Numbered from the stretch's first letter, positions 8,931-18,236 are shown. The stretch: DNA of 64,000 bases from Nitrospira sp. (GCA_024760505.1 CP058931.1:940001-1004000), one strand, 5' to 3'. Numbers and translations are program-made. The notes: generated by a model from the sequence alone, not told the origin.

Positions 8931-9224
8931 TTAGGAATATTCTTGAAGAAGGGTCACGCCAAGAAATCGCAATCGACTGAAATAATCACGGGTGGATTCA
9001 GATAATTCCGGGACAATAATTTCCAGATCCCCGAGGCAATCACGTAAGATTTCAACTCGTGGTTCATCAAGGTGATGCTCCTCAAAGTAATAGGTCAAAC
9101 ATCCACCAATGACTGTATCTAACGTCATGAGTTGCCCTTCATGACTCCCCAACCCATCTGGCCAATCGGTAGATTGATGAACCTGCCAGGTTTTGCACAA
9201 TTTCTCACGATCAAAATCCGTCAT
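8931..9224 (-). CDS. Hypothetical protein, 97 aa
   Basis: I do not recognise this small acidic soluble protein. Predicted mostly alpha-helical, it has segments GGCLTYYFEEHHLDEPRVEI and a C-terminal SRLRFLGVTLLQEYS. It has no signal peptide or metal motif. The ATG at 9224 is preceded by GAGGG at a short but usable distance, and composition is protein-like throughout. It lies between the membrane protein gene at 9290 and Mrp, all on the minus strand. Confidence 0.7.
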   Translation of the reverse strand: MTDFDREKLCKTWQVHQSTDWPDGLGSHEGQLMTLDTVIGGCLTYYFEEHHLDEPRVEILRDCLGDLEIIVPELSESTRDYFSRLRFLGVTLLQEYS

Positions 9225-9289
9225 ATGCCCTCATTAATTATCATGCTTTTGGAATAGCTGGATCAGATTGTCTTCCCCATTCCACCCAG

Positions 9290-9679
9290 CTACAGTCCTT
9301 TTCCCCAGCCCAACGCATCTAATAGCAGGACAGAAAGGGCACATAACCCCAGCCCCCAGATGCGATAATCGACCACATCTCGTTCCAAACACCATTTGAC
9401 AATCCGCAACCGCCAACGATCTGGTCCGGCATATAAGAAAACGCCCTTGGCGACCATACTCAGGCCCACGACCATCCAAAGAGGTTGGTAGGGCAGTCCT
9501 CTGGTTCCAAATAACAAAACAAGGCCCAATAAGGCTGCAATGCCACCCAATTTTATAAACCCTGGCGCCACAATCAGCGACTGTCGCAGAGTGGCAATCA
9601 TCCGTTCCGGCGCAACTAACAAGGCCACACCATCGGCCATCCACAACCCTGCGATAAAGAAAAGGAACATGACGACCAT
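9290..9679 (-). CDS. Small integral membrane protein (DUF2065-like repeats)
   Basis: About 129 residues with roughly four hydrophobic segments. It shows a two-fold repeat: a helix, then APERMIATLRQS or GPDRWRLRIVKW, then a second helix (GGIAALLGLVLLFG and LGLCALSVLLLDALG). The layout resembles DUF2065 (YjeT-like) proteins, which are about 60 residues, so this could be a tandem version. Function is unknown. No strong ribosome-binding site precedes the ATG at 9679. A longer overlapping frame (9234-9770) has unlikely composition and was discarded. Confidence 0.6.
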   Translation of the reverse strand: MVVMFLFFIAGLWMADGVALLVAPERMIATLRQSLIVAPGFIKLGGIAALLGLVLLFGTRGLPYQPLWMVVGLSMVAKGVFLYAGPDRWRLRIVKWCLERDVVDYRIWGLGLCALSVLLLDALGWGKGL

Positions 9680-9770
9680 GATTCAACCAAGCAGGAATAA
9701 GGCAATTTTCTCTGCGAAAAGATTCTTTGAAATTTCGCTTTGGAGACATTGGCAATGCGCTATGGCTCAC

Positions 9771-10376
9771 TCACAAATACCGATGACCGGTTACCTCCCC
9801 TGATGCGTCCAATTCATACCATAATGGTGCACCCGTCGGAATATTCAATTCAAGCACAGCTTCCTTGGACAAATGCTCTAATTGCATAACCAAAGACCGC
9901 AAACTATTGCCATGGGCCACGACTAAAACCGTCTTTTCTGCCAATAGAGCCGGCCGGATTCGATTTTCATAATAGGGAAGAACTCGTTCGGCAGTATCCT
10001 TCAAGCTTTCACCACCGGGGGGAGGCACATCAAAGCTCCTCCGCCAAATTTTGACCTGGTGGTCGCCATATTTTTGTGCCGTCTCTGTTTTATTAAGCCC
10101 CTGCAGCTCTCCATACATCCGCTCATTCAGCGCTTTGTTTTCCTCGATGGGAATCGTCGTCTGTCCAATTTCCTCCAGGACCAATCGTAGGGTTTCCTTG
10201 GCACGCACCAACACTGAGGTAAATGCACAATCAAATCGAAACGCCTTAAGTTTCTTACCGGCATCGCGGGCCTCTTGCTCCCCCTTCGGAGTTAATGGGA
10301 CATCGACCCAGCCCGTAAAACGGTTTTCCAGATTCCACTGAGATTCACCATGACGAATTAACACCAACTGAGCCAT
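9771..10376 (-). CDS. gpmA: 2,3-bisphosphoglycerate-dependent phosphoglycerate mutase
   Basis: LVLIRHGESQWNLENRFTGW (about 4-23) contains the phospho-accepting histidine in the RHG motif. NERMYGELQGLNK and VVAHGNSLRSLV complete the dPGM active site. The enzyme interconverts 3- and 2-phosphoglycerate, used in gluconeogenesis/glycolysis and in routing carbon from the reductive TCA cycle. At 201 residues it is a short dPGM (E. coli GpmA is about 250), lacking some C-terminal helices. The start at 10376 has a strong GGAGGAGG upstream. Confidence 0.93.
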   Translation of the reverse strand: MAQLVLIRHGESQWNLENRFTGWVDVPLTPKGEQEARDAGKKLKAFRFDCAFTSVLVRAKETLRLVLEEIGQTTIPIEENKALNERMYGELQGLNKTETAQKYGDHQVKIWRRSFDVPPPGGESLKDTAERVLPYYENRIRPALLAEKTVLVVAHGNSLRSLVMQLEHLSKEAVLELNIPTGAPLWYELDASGEVTGHRYL

Positions 10377-10402
10377 CTAGTCCTCCTCCCTCGTTCCCTT
10401 TC

Positions 10403-11359
10403 GTGGTTGCCTCTTCAACATTGTTAGGTGACCTACTCTTGCTTGCATTGCTTCGCAGCGAATCGTACCATGACCAGGAATTTTTTACCTTCTTTCGAAA
10501 CGATATGGCCTCTGACGAATATAAATGGGAACAATTCGCACGCTGGTGGACCGCTTTGGCAGGCCGACACGGCGTCGCAGATCGAACAGAACAGTTTTTC
10601 CGCCAAGGCCTTGGACCGCAAAACGCCTTGGACCGGGCAGCTCAGGAAGGCGGTGATCTGGACTATATCCTATTTACACTTATCAGGCATTGGATTCCAG
10701 CAGTCCTTCCCCCAGCAGGACAGGAACGAACTGCAAAAAACGATTCCGACTATTGGTTGGAGTCGGAACGTATCCTCAAGGCTGCAGTCGGTCGCCTCAG
10801 GGAACTTAAGCCCGTTATTGATATGCTTACGACACCTAGTCCGCTTGATAGGCCCGCTGACTCCCCTCGATCAGAAGTTGAGGTCGAATTGGCCAACATG
10901 TTAGAGGGTATTGCAAAAGTGGTCGGAGAGTATGGAGGCCCCGATTATACCTCAATCATTAAAAACTTTGACCCGATTCCCCTTCGCCAAACACAACCAT
11001 TTAAACACAACAAAAAACACAGTGCGGAATTGTGGGTAGTCTTTTTATTACGGGAACATTTTCGAAATTTGGGTTTGGGAAAAGATCGAGCTTGGAAGCT
11101 CATCGCCCAGCTTGTTGATGCCGCAAATATTTTCCAGTCAGACGATCAGCCATCCACACCTGAAGCCCTTAAATCCTGGTGGACAAAAAACTGGCCCAGG
11201 ACCTACACACTCTTGACAGAAAAGGGCCAACAAGGGGACGCCAAATCCACCGCCTATCAATCTGACTATGAATGGTTTCGAGCGTGGTTCAATTGGCAGA
11301 CCGCCTCAAATGAATCCCAGATCCCTCCGGCCACAAAGAACCCCAATTCTCCCTCTTAA
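10403..11359 (+). CDS. Hypothetical protein, ~318 aa
   Basis: I do not recognise this protein. It is soluble, rich in aromatic residues and predicted helical (YKWEQFARWWTALAGRHG, AELWVVFLLREHFRNLGLG, YEWFRAWFNWQTASN). It has no cysteine clusters, signal peptide or nucleotide-binding motif. The frame is open from a GTG at 10403; ATG at 10505 (MASDEYK) is an alternative. It is divergent from gpmA with only ~26 bases between, so the start or promoter must lie close to, or inside, that gap. It is convergent with the DUF2628 gene, the stops overlapping by four bases. Confidence 0.7.
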   Translation: MVASSTLLGDLLLLALLRSESYHDQEFFTFFRNDMASDEYKWEQFARWWTALAGRHGVADRTEQFFRQGLGPQNALDRAAQEGGDLDYILFTLIRHWIPAVLPPAGQERTAKNDSDYWLESERILKAAVGRLRELKPVIDMLTTPSPLDRPADSPRSEVEVELANMLEGIAKVVGEYGGPDYTSIIKNFDPIPLRQTQPFKHNKKHSAELWVVFLLREHFRNLGLGKDRAWKLIAQLVDAANIFQSDDQPSTPEALKSWWTKNWPRTYTLLTEKGQQGDAKSTAYQSDYEWFRAWFNWQTASNESQIPPATKNPNSPS

Positions 11360-12057
11360 AAGAATTTTTGAGAAGGACGTCCTTCCGTTCCACCAAGAGG
11401 ATCCTGCACCGGAGGCCCTTGAACAATCGCCGCAGCCAATAGGCCAAGCATCAACACATGCAACACCACTCCTAACCAGAGGACGTAAGGTTGAACTCCA
11501 CCCTCTTCCTGAATCAGGTGAGCACGGCTCGTATCATCAAGACTGGGCATTGCCATAATTCTCTGCACCTTGTCTTTCACATGCCAATAATACAAGTAAT
11601 TCGCGCTGGCTCCTGCCAAAATTCTCGATACAATTCCCACCATTACATCCCCAGTCATAAAAATGGCGAGAGCCGGGGCAACAGCGTATAACAACGCAAA
11701 TAGATACATTTTGCGATATAAAAACCAAAGAAACGAATCAAACAACGCGGCGGGCCAGTTCCAACTTAGGACAAATCGTGGGCCTTGAGGGGTTTCAATA
11801 TTTTCAAATTTTTCCTTGTAGTACAAAAAAGCCGAGCGCCACACCCACCCGGTCTTGACTGAAAATTGAATGGATTTACTTGGACCGATGAACGTTTCCC
11901 ATAATTGGGATTGAGTGGGAGGAGTCCTGGTCCCGAGTCCCTCAGGATTGGCCTCTGTTGGAGTCTCTAAGGAAGGCGAACCAAGCGCTTGTCCACATTG
12001 CAAACAAAAGTTCGCGGTATCGGGATTCTCTTGTGAACAGGAAGGGCAAGGGCGCAT
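11356..12057 (-). CDS. Zinc-ribbon membrane protein, DUF2628-like
   Basis: The N-terminus is a zinc ribbon (CPSCSQENPDTANFCLQCG, four cysteines, about 4-22). After a Pro/Thr-rich linker comes a DUF2628-like domain: WRSAFLYYKEKFENIE, FSWNWPAALFDSFLW-like stretch, and RKMYLFALLYAV, a membrane pair. Two or three transmembrane helices follow, including a C-terminal one (LHVLMLGLLAAAIVQG). Function of the family is unknown; zinc-ribbon heads on membrane proteins are often regulatory. The stop overlaps the end of the convergent upstream gene. Confidence 0.78.
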   Translation of the reverse strand: MRPCPSCSQENPDTANFCLQCGQALGSPSLETPTEANPEGLGTRTPPTQSQLWETFIGPSKSIQFSVKTGWVWRSAFLYYKEKFENIETPQGPRFVLSWNWPAALFDSFLWFLYRKMYLFALLYAVAPALAIFMTGDVMVGIVSRILAGASANYLYYWHVKDKVQRIMAMPSLDDTSRAHLIQEEGGVQPYVLWLGVVLHVLMLGLLAAAIVQGPPVQDPLGGTEGRPSQKFF

Positions 12058-12183
12058 AGTGGTCGTTTATAGCATCCCAACTACACCCACACAAGTTCTG
12101 TCTGGTAGCAAAAGATCACTAGGCAGCATCTGAATCCTCCTCACCCATCATGGAGACTTAGCATTGTACATTTCTACTCATTC

Positions 12184-12819
12184 TCACTTTTTGATCAAGC
12201 ATGTTATACACCATACGCTTGAGATCACGAAGGGGCATTCCGGATAATCGAGGTCATGTATGCTCCAGGATAGTCCACAATTGTGGCACTGCGCTGGAAC
12301 ATATGAAATCTGGGCCGGAACCCTCCCCACCAATCGCTTCAGGCACCCCCGACAAAATGGCCCTTGCACCATGGATTGGACTTGATCATCCTCGACATCT
12401 TCGTTCGGCACCACCCCCGTTTGAAACCAAATTGAATCGCTAAGCGTAAAACGAAGGCCTTTCCACATGATCGACCTGGGTCGAGGGTCGGACTCGTTCA
12501 TGTCAAAAACTGAATCCTCAAAGGGCTCAATGCCATCAACAGAAAGTTCTCCTTTATGAAAACATTCTTGAAATTGCTGGAAGTATTCCCCGGCTTTGAC
12601 CCCTAAAACCTTCCTTAAATTGCCCTGCTGCTCCAAACGAAACCATTCAGCTTGAATGGTCTTTAGCTCTCTGACTTCCACCGCTCCTAACCCCGATCGA
12701 ATACGATCAGAAAGTTCTTTCAGTATCCGGAGAAATGAACCATGTCTTTTCAGTAATACCCATAGTTGATAGCTCAGAAGCACGACGACCATCCAAAATA
12801 GAATTAAGATCACCTCCAT
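12184..12819 (-). CDS. Membrane-anchored protein with C-terminal zinc ribbon
   Basis: The 211-residue protein starts with one transmembrane helix (VILILFWMVVVLLSYQLWVLL, residues 3-23). A helical, charged middle follows, then a C-terminal ribbon with CRGC (about 152-155) and CHNC (about 176-179), which could bind one zinc. An additional C..C pair near the end (CPFVISS...CITC) may form a second site. I do not recognise a named family. It lies beside another zinc-ribbon membrane protein (11356-12057), hinting at a related role. Confidence 0.65.
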   Translation of the reverse strand: MEVILILFWMVVVLLSYQLWVLLKRHGSFLRILKELSDRIRSGLGAVEVRELKTIQAEWFRLEQQGNLRKVLGVKAGEYFQQFQECFHKGELSVDGIEPFEDSVFDMNESDPRPRSIMWKGLRFTLSDSIWFQTGVVPNEDVEDDQVQSMVQGPFCRGCLKRLVGRVPAQISYVPAQCHNCGLSWSIHDLDYPECPFVISSVWCITCLIKK

Positions 12820-13072
12820 ATCACCTCACCACATGTCTAATTCTTGCCATGTCCGTCATTGAAACATTTTTGAGTATCCTTCGATTCGTGTTTCATGGCC
12901 ACAGGGGGCGTAGTATTTGTATACCATAATTAAATTTCCTTGATGCCTTCAGGCCCTCATTTTGGACTGGACCCTTGGTGTCATTTTCGCTAAGGTTTCA
13001 TCGTGCCCTATAGACCATTGCTCCCTTTTAACCCATTTTTTATTTTCTGTTGTCTTTTCGTGGCATTTCTCC

Positions 13073-13747
13073 ATGGCAGCGATTGAAGACAGTCCCTTAA
13101 AGCCTCCTCTCAACGAGGTAGAAGAGGACCGGGCACTTCTTCTCAACACACATAGGAATTGGAGACGCTCCCTGCAAGCTGGAATAAGGGAAAATGGACA
13201 ATCTGAAGACGCCCAGCCTACCCACACCGCTCCACCAAGTTCTAAAGATTTTTTTCAGATTGACCTCCGCGAGGCCGATTTCCGCCACCAGGATCTTCGG
13301 AATGCCAATTTTCAAGAAGCCTACCTCCCTGGGGCGAATTTTGAGGGAGCGAACCTGTGTGGCGCAAATTTTCAAGGAGCGAATCTGCGAAGTGTCCGTT
13401 TCAGAGGTGCCCAATTAGCCTGGGCGAATTTTTCACAAACCGATCTTATATGGGCGGATTTCCAGCAAGCGGAACTTCAAGGAGCCGACTTCCAACATGC
13501 CACCCTTCGAGGCGCCACCTTTGTTCGTGCACAAATTCGGGGGGGGATTTTTTTTTCCTCGGACTGCTCTTGGGCCGATTTTCAGGACACTGACCTGCAT
13601 GAGAGCGATTTTCAGCAGGCCAATCTTAATGGAACGACCTTCCTCAATGCCCAAACTACCGGCGCCAATTTCCAAAGTAGTCTTGGTTATTACAAATCTC
13701 CAATGACGGATTCTTCACCACCCTCGGGTGATCCTCTTTTCCCTTAA
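13073..13747 (+). CDS. Pentapeptide-repeat protein
   Basis: From about residue 45 the sequence is a run of five-residue repeats of type A(N/D)(F/L)xx, for example ADFRHQDLRNANFQEAYLPG, giving a right-handed quadrilateral beta-helix. The centre residue is often phenylalanine rather than leucine. Functions in the family range from DNA mimicry on gyrase to scaffolding; none can be assigned. ATG at 13073 is chosen; an upstream frame from 12962 adds 37 hydrophobic residues and has no clear ribosome-binding site. The coding sequence contains a G8-A-T9 homopolymer run (13539-13556). It is convergent with the sigma factor gene. Confidence 0.85.
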   Translation: MAAIEDSPLKPPLNEVEEDRALLLNTHRNWRRSLQAGIRENGQSEDAQPTHTAPPSSKDFFQIDLREADFRHQDLRNANFQEAYLPGANFEGANLCGANFQGANLRSVRFRGAQLAWANFSQTDLIWADFQQAELQGADFQHATLRGATFVRAQIRGGIFFSSDCSWADFQDTDLHESDFQQANLNGTTFLNAQTTGANFQSSLGYYKSPMTDSSPPSGDPLFP

Positions 13748-13826
13748 GTGACTTTGAAAATATTGTTCTACTTTGAAATCAGTCGCCTACTTGGTTCGAC
13801 ATCACACGTTCACGAAAAGTATCGGG

Positions 13827-15449
13827 CTAATCTAAGGCTGGACCGGATGGTTGAAAAAAATTACGCAAGACCACATTCCGTTGGGGTTCACGCAATTTGG
13901 CCAAGGCCCGTTCCTCAATCTGTCGAATGCGTTCTCGGGTCACAGAGAATTCAAGGCCGATCTCTTCAAGAGTAGCATCCTCAAGCTCTCCAATACCAAA
14001 GCGTCGCCGAATAATATGCGCCTCCCGAGGTGTTAAAGTCCCTAACAAGAAAGTCACTTTTTCCTGGAGATCCACCCGTTCCGCCGAATAACATGGAGAA
14101 ACGGCTGTAGGATCTTGTAAGAGATCAGAGAGCGGCGAACCGTCCTCATCGCCCATAGGAGTTTCGAGCGACAGAGTCCCTTTTGTCGCTTCCAACATCG
14201 TGGACAATTTATCCAGTGGAATATCCACCGCGCTGCTGAGCTCCTCCAATTTCGGTTCACGCCCCAATTGCACCGCTAAACGATCCAGCGTTCGTCGCAC
14301 TCGAGTAAGCACATCACACACGTGCACCGGAATCCGCACAGTCCTGGATTGATCGGCCAATGCCCTCGTTACCGCCTGTCGAATCCACCACGTCGCATAG
14401 GTGCTGAACTTATAGCCTCGCTGATACTCAAAACGGTCCACTGCACGCATCAGGCCGATATTGCCTTCCTGTATGAGGTCCAGTAGATCGAGGCCTCGAT
14501 TCACATAACGCTTGGCAACACTAACAACCAGGCGTAAGTTTGCCTCCAACATCGCCTCCTTGGCGAAATGCAGGCGAATTCTAGCTTGATCCAATTGCCG
14601 AACCCGTGCGAGGAATTCTGAAAAGCACAGGCGCAAAACTTCTTGCTCCAAATATACGAGGTGTTCTCCAGCCTCCAGGGTGGAACGATGGGAACCTGAG
14701 TTTACCTCAACGCCAGGGTTTATGGCGGGTAGAGAATTGCGACCCACCCCATGGGTTCGCTCATCACCATTAAAAATATCTTGAGGGGATAATCCTAATC
14801 GTTTCAATACTTCAGTAAGTTGGCGTTCCGTTGCCCGTATGCGGCTTTCCACCTGTTTGGTAAATGCAGGATGCCAATTCACTCCTTCAAGACTTTGCCA
14901 TAATTTTTTTCTGGCTTGCATCGAGGCCGAAGCGCCTTGCTTGGATGCGGATACATTTTCCTTGGCCATCAGGAATTGAACACAATGACAAAGGTGGCTC
15001 AGTTGCTGAATTACCCGTTGACGAAATTCTTCATCCTCCTGCTGTTCGGTTTGAATATCTGGAATGTCAGGTTCTTCCTCCGATTCGGTCTCCACATCCC
15101 CTTCTTTTTCCTTTTGAACAACATGTTTGGCCAGGATTTCGCCATTCAACAACCGCATGCGTTGTTCTTGAAGATAGTCCAAGGTCATAGGGAGGGAGTA
15201 CAGAATCTCCAACATACTTCGCCGGGCTTCCTCAATTTTCTTGCACAGACGAACTTCGCCCTCCCGGTCAAGTAATGACACTTGCCCTATTTCCTTTAGG
15301 TATAGGGGAAGTTGCTTGTCACTCACTCCTGACGAACGATCCATTTCGGGAGAGCCGCCGCCGGACGAGACAGGATGACGGTCCTGTTTTTTCACTCGTT
15401 TAATGGAACCATTCCAGGAAGGTTTCTGCTCCGATACCGATGGGCTCAT
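13827..15449 (-). CDS. Sigma-70 family RNA polymerase sigma factor (RpoD-like)
   Basis: The 540-residue protein has region 1.2 (LPLYLKEIGQVSLLDREGEV, about 48-67). Region 2 is LRLVVSVAKRYVNRGLDLLD, then LIQEGNIGLMRAVDRFEY and the KFSTYATWWIRQAVTRAL helix that melts the -10. Region 3 and region 4.2 (LEEIGLEFSVTRERIRQIEE, about 497-516) follow. A long, poorly conserved insert between 1.2 and 2 (about 100-280) is typical of primary sigmas. It lacks a recognisable region 1.1 and stands away from dnaG, so it may be a primary or a group-2 alternative sigma. Start at 15449 has GAAGGGAG upstream. Confidence 0.9.
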   Translation of the reverse strand: MSPSVSEQKPSWNGSIKRVKKQDRHPVSSGGGSPEMDRSSGVSDKQLPLYLKEIGQVSLLDREGEVRLCKKIEEARRSMLEILYSLPMTLDYLQEQRMRLLNGEILAKHVVQKEKEGDVETESEEEPDIPDIQTEQQEDEEFRQRVIQQLSHLCHCVQFLMAKENVSASKQGASASMQARKKLWQSLEGVNWHPAFTKQVESRIRATERQLTEVLKRLGLSPQDIFNGDERTHGVGRNSLPAINPGVEVNSGSHRSTLEAGEHLVYLEQEVLRLCFSEFLARVRQLDQARIRLHFAKEAMLEANLRLVVSVAKRYVNRGLDLLDLIQEGNIGLMRAVDRFEYQRGYKFSTYATWWIRQAVTRALADQSRTVRIPVHVCDVLTRVRRTLDRLAVQLGREPKLEELSSAVDIPLDKLSTMLEATKGTLSLETPMGDEDGSPLSDLLQDPTAVSPCYSAERVDLQEKVTFLLGTLTPREAHIIRRRFGIGELEDATLEEIGLEFSVTRERIRQIEERALAKLREPQRNVVLRNFFQPSGPALD

Positions 15450-16041
15450 AGGTGGTCTCCCTTCAATTGAACGTTCTCAGATAATTTGACCATCTGGTTA
15501 AGAGGCATTGGTACCCCGTGAACCTTGTTGATCACCTGCGATGAATCAGCAAAGGGAGTGCCACTGAAAAAGCAGTGTCGCATGCTGCTCATTGATTATC
15601 GTTAATGCTGACTCCCCTCCAATAATGAGGAACCTATTCCCTCTAAGAAGAAAGTCCTTATTGAAAACGTCGAAACGGTTTACGACCTCTAAGAAACATC
15701 AGGACAAAGAATGGTCAGTATCTACGTTTTTCTCGATTTTTCCTGTAATGTTTTGTCAAGGAAGCTGACAAAACCTTCAGCATCCTTTTCCATGCCTTTA
15801 CCAAAAAAGTCGAAAAAGGCCTGAATTTTGTCACCACTCACAGGTCTTCCAAGATGTGGGGACGAGGAAAGAGATTCTTGGCTTGGGTATGGGATTTTGT
15901 TACAGTCCGCGCGGTTTATCTCTGAAATAGTTGAAGTTATTCCACATGACTGATTCGATCTTGCGTTCCAACGATCGGATTGAAGTGGACGGGCCCGATA
16001 TAAATCTTAAAAGAAAAGCCTTTGGCATGAGAGGAGAAACG
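15450..16041. other. Intergenic region between sigma factor and mlaA
   Basis: About 590 bases. Apart from a possible 39-residue minus-strand frame at 15722-15841, I see no gene. Promoters for the two divergent genes must lie here, but no strong consensus was recognised. Confidence 0.45.
15722..15841 (-). CDS. Possible small protein, 39 aa
   Basis: A short minus-strand frame from GTG 15841 reads VSGDKIQAFFDFFGKGMEKD and then EGFVSFLDKTLQEKSRKT. It looks like an amphipathic two-helix peptide with a protein-like residue pattern. GGAAGA lies a few bases upstream. The frame stays open upstream without a clear alternative start. It could be a real small protein upstream of the sigma gene or chance. 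Confidence 0.3.
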   Translation of the reverse strand: MSGDKIQAFFDFFGKGMEKDAEGFVSFLDKTLQEKSRKT

Positions 16042-16905
16042 ATGCGATTGTCCATCTGGGTCATTCTATGCCTCGCGGTAGGAATTGGTGGATGTGCGGG
16101 AAAGTCCAAATCCACGAAGACCCAGGATGGAATGGAAACCGGACCAGACATTCAGATCGCTGAATTTGAGGACGGACTCAACGCTGAAGGCGAAGGAAAT
16201 GAAAATGAATTCTTTGATCCTTTTGACGAGTCTGGTGATTCCCAGAATAAGGACTATGATCCGTTTGAACCTGTTAATTCTGCCGTTTTTGAATTTAATT
16301 ACCGGTTGGACAAATACGTGGTGAAGCCGGTTGCTAAAGTTTACAATTTTTTCATCCCTCCCGATGTCCAACAAAGCTTCTCAAACGTGTTTCAAAATAT
16401 TCGATTTGTCCCGAGATTATTGAACAACATTTTTCAAGCAAAGTTTCAGGGAGCTGGCATTGAGCTGAGCCGATTCCTTATCAATTCCACACTTGGGGTC
16501 GGGGGATTGTTCGATCCGGCTGGAATTATGTTCGAGTTGGAGACTCCGCAAGAGGATCTTGGGCAAACCTTAGGAACCTATGGCGTCCCTCCTGGACCGT
16601 TCCTCATGATTCCGCTCCTTGGCCCCTTCACCTTACGAGATGGAATTGGATTCATCGGCGACTCTTTTCTTGACCCTTTTAATTGGCTAGTCCTTCCTTT
16701 TATTGAAATTGCTGACGCTCCGCGGCTGATCCAACACGATATGACCGTCACCTTTTCACGGCTTGGGATGGTCGCCGGCGAAACGGTTAATCTCCGTGCG
16801 CTCACGCTGGAAAAATTTCAAGGCGTTGAGGAAGGCACGCTTGATTTGTATGGTGCCGTCCGGAATGGGTATCTCCAGCAACGGCTGAAGGCCATTCAGG
16901 AATAG
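16042..16905 (+). CDS. mlaA: MlaA (VacJ) family outer-membrane lipoprotein
   Basis: The start at 16042 has GAGGAG upstream and gives a lipoprotein signal ending VGIGGCAG (Cys 19). After an acidic low-complexity linker, the MlaA domain begins with YDPFEPVNSAVFEFNYRLD (about 72-90). It continues with VVKPVAKVYNFFIPP, GIELSRFLINSTLGVGGLFD and GTYGVPPGPFLMIPLLGP. MlaA forms a ring in the outer membrane and extracts misplaced phospholipids for retrograde transport by the Mla system. No other mla gene is adjacent. An upstream in-frame start at 15931 would add residues before the signal and is unlikely. Confidence 0.93.
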   Translation: MRLSIWVILCLAVGIGGCAGKSKSTKTQDGMETGPDIQIAEFEDGLNAEGEGNENEFFDPFDESGDSQNKDYDPFEPVNSAVFEFNYRLDKYVVKPVAKVYNFFIPPDVQQSFSNVFQNIRFVPRLLNNIFQAKFQGAGIELSRFLINSTLGVGGLFDPAGIMFELETPQEDLGQTLGTYGVPPGPFLMIPLLGPFTLRDGIGFIGDSFLDPFNWLVLPFIEIADAPRLIQHDMTVTFSRLGMVAGETVNLRALTLEKFQGVEEGTLDLYGAVRNGYLQQRLKAIQE

Positions 16906-16948
16906 TCCTCTAGCCCATCATCTTGGTCATCTCAGCAATCACCACTCT

Positions 16949-16971
16949 AAGAGTTTAGAGACTCTTGAATT
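16949..16971 (+). terminator. Weak terminator-like hairpin after mlaA
   Basis: AAGAGT (16949-16954) pairs with ACTCTT (16961-16966) and is followed by GAATTTTCTTTT. It lies about 45 bases past the mlaA stop. The stem is short, so termination would be modest. Confidence 0.4.
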
Positions 16972-17090
16972 TTCTTTTCCTCCGCTAACTTCTATCCATA
17001 GCCCCCACACCTTTTCTCTCCAAGACAGGAAAGGAAAAAACGGGTATCATACCCAAAGGAGAAACGGTTTTCGCGATAAGTCTTTTCATT

Positions 17091-18236
17091 ATGCACAACC
17101 AGCAGAATTCCCAACTACCGCCCTCCAGCCATCCCCCAGCTGGTCGATTCTTGTTGACCACCGCAGCATTTATCATAGTTGTAGCTGGGATGCGGGCTGC
17201 AGAACCCATCCTGGTCCCTCTTATTGTCTCAATATTTCTTGCCATTATTAGTGCATCACCAGTCTTTTGGCTTCGACAAAAAGGCATACCCACGCCATTG
17301 GCGGTGTTCGGTGTCGTCCTAGGAGTTCTCAGTGTGGGGGTTGTGTTTATCCTGATTATTGGGACCTCCCTGGATGACTTCTCTGAAGCCATTCCACGCT
17401 ACCAAGCTCGACTGACCCAAGAAATCGAGCCCATGATCCATTGGATTCAGGAGTTGGGCTTTCAACTTGATAAAGGCATATTACTGAAATCCATCGATCC
17501 GGGTGCTTCAATGAGGCTCGTAGCCAAAATGTTGTCCGGTCTGGGAAACGTGCTCACGAATTCTTTTTTAATTTTCCTCACCGTCATTTTCATTTTGTTT
17601 GAGGCATCCAGTTTCCAAAAGAAAGTAGGAGCAGCCTTCGGAGATCCAAAAGGCACTTTCTCCCAGGCCCAAAAAATAACGGACGCCGTCAATAATTATT
17701 TAGCTATCAAAACCGTGGTCAGCCTTGGAACGGGTGTGATTGTCGCGTTGTGGGTGTGGGCCTTAGGGATTGATTTTCCCCTTATCTGGGGACTTCTGGC
17801 GTTTTTGCTTAACTTTATTCCAAACCTCGGGTCTATCATTGCAGCAGTCCCGCCGATGCTATTGGGATACATTCAATTCGGCATTGGACACCTGTTGCTG
17901 GTAGCCGCGGGGTATGTAGCCGTCAACTTGATCTTCGGTAATGTAGTGGAACCCAAACTTATGGGGAGGAAGCTTAACCTTTCCACTCTTGTTGTCTTTC
18001 TTTCCTTAGTGTTTTGGGGGTGGGTGTGGGGACCGGTTGGAATGTTGCTTTCTGTTCCCATGACCATGGTGGTGAAAATTGCCTTGGAAAGCAGCCCTTC
18101 GACCCGTTGGATCAGCATCTTGTTAGATTCTGAGGCCTCTGCTACCCAATCCGTAAACAATAATTCCCAGGAGCCTCAACCGGATGCTTCTTCTTCCGAG
18201 TCAAAACATGCCGGTTCGGTTTCCCTCCATACCTGA
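17091..18236 (+). CDS. AI-2E family transporter (PerM/TqsA-like permease)
   Basis: This 381-residue membrane protein has the family layout: paired N-terminal helices (LLTTAAFIIVVAGMRAAEPI then LVPLIVSIFLAIISASPVF), a periplasmic/cytosolic amphipathic domain (DFSEAIPRYQARLTQEIEP), and a C-terminal bundle. The conserved segments FLLNFIPNLGSIIAAVPP (about 241-258) and NLIFGNVVEPKLMGRKLNLS are diagnostic. Members export autoinducer-2 or act as Na+/H+ antiporters; the substrate is not predictable. A tail of about 40 polar residues is species-specific. Confidence 0.9.
   Translation: MHNQQNSQLPPSSHPPAGRFLLTTAAFIIVVAGMRAAEPILVPLIVSIFLAIISASPVFWLRQKGIPTPLAVFGVVLGVLSVGVVFILIIGTSLDDFSEAIPRYQARLTQEIEPMIHWIQELGFQLDKGILLKSIDPGASMRLVAKMLSGLGNVLTNSFLIFLTVIFILFEASSFQKKVGAAFGDPKGTFSQAQKITDAVNNYLAIKTVVSLGTGVIVALWVWALGIDFPLIWGLLAFLLNFIPNLGSIIAAVPPMLLGYIQFGIGHLLLVAAGYVAVNLIFGNVVEPKLMGRKLNLSTLVVFLSLVFWGWVWGPVGMLLSVPMTMVVKIALESSPSTRWISILLDSEASATQSVNNNSQEPQPDASSSESKHAGSVSLHT

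Noticed and set aside
9234..9770. 178-residue minus-strand frame overlapping the membrane protein
   Set aside because: Cys/Trp-rich random composition; the hydrophobic repeat protein in the other frame (9290-9679) is the real gene.
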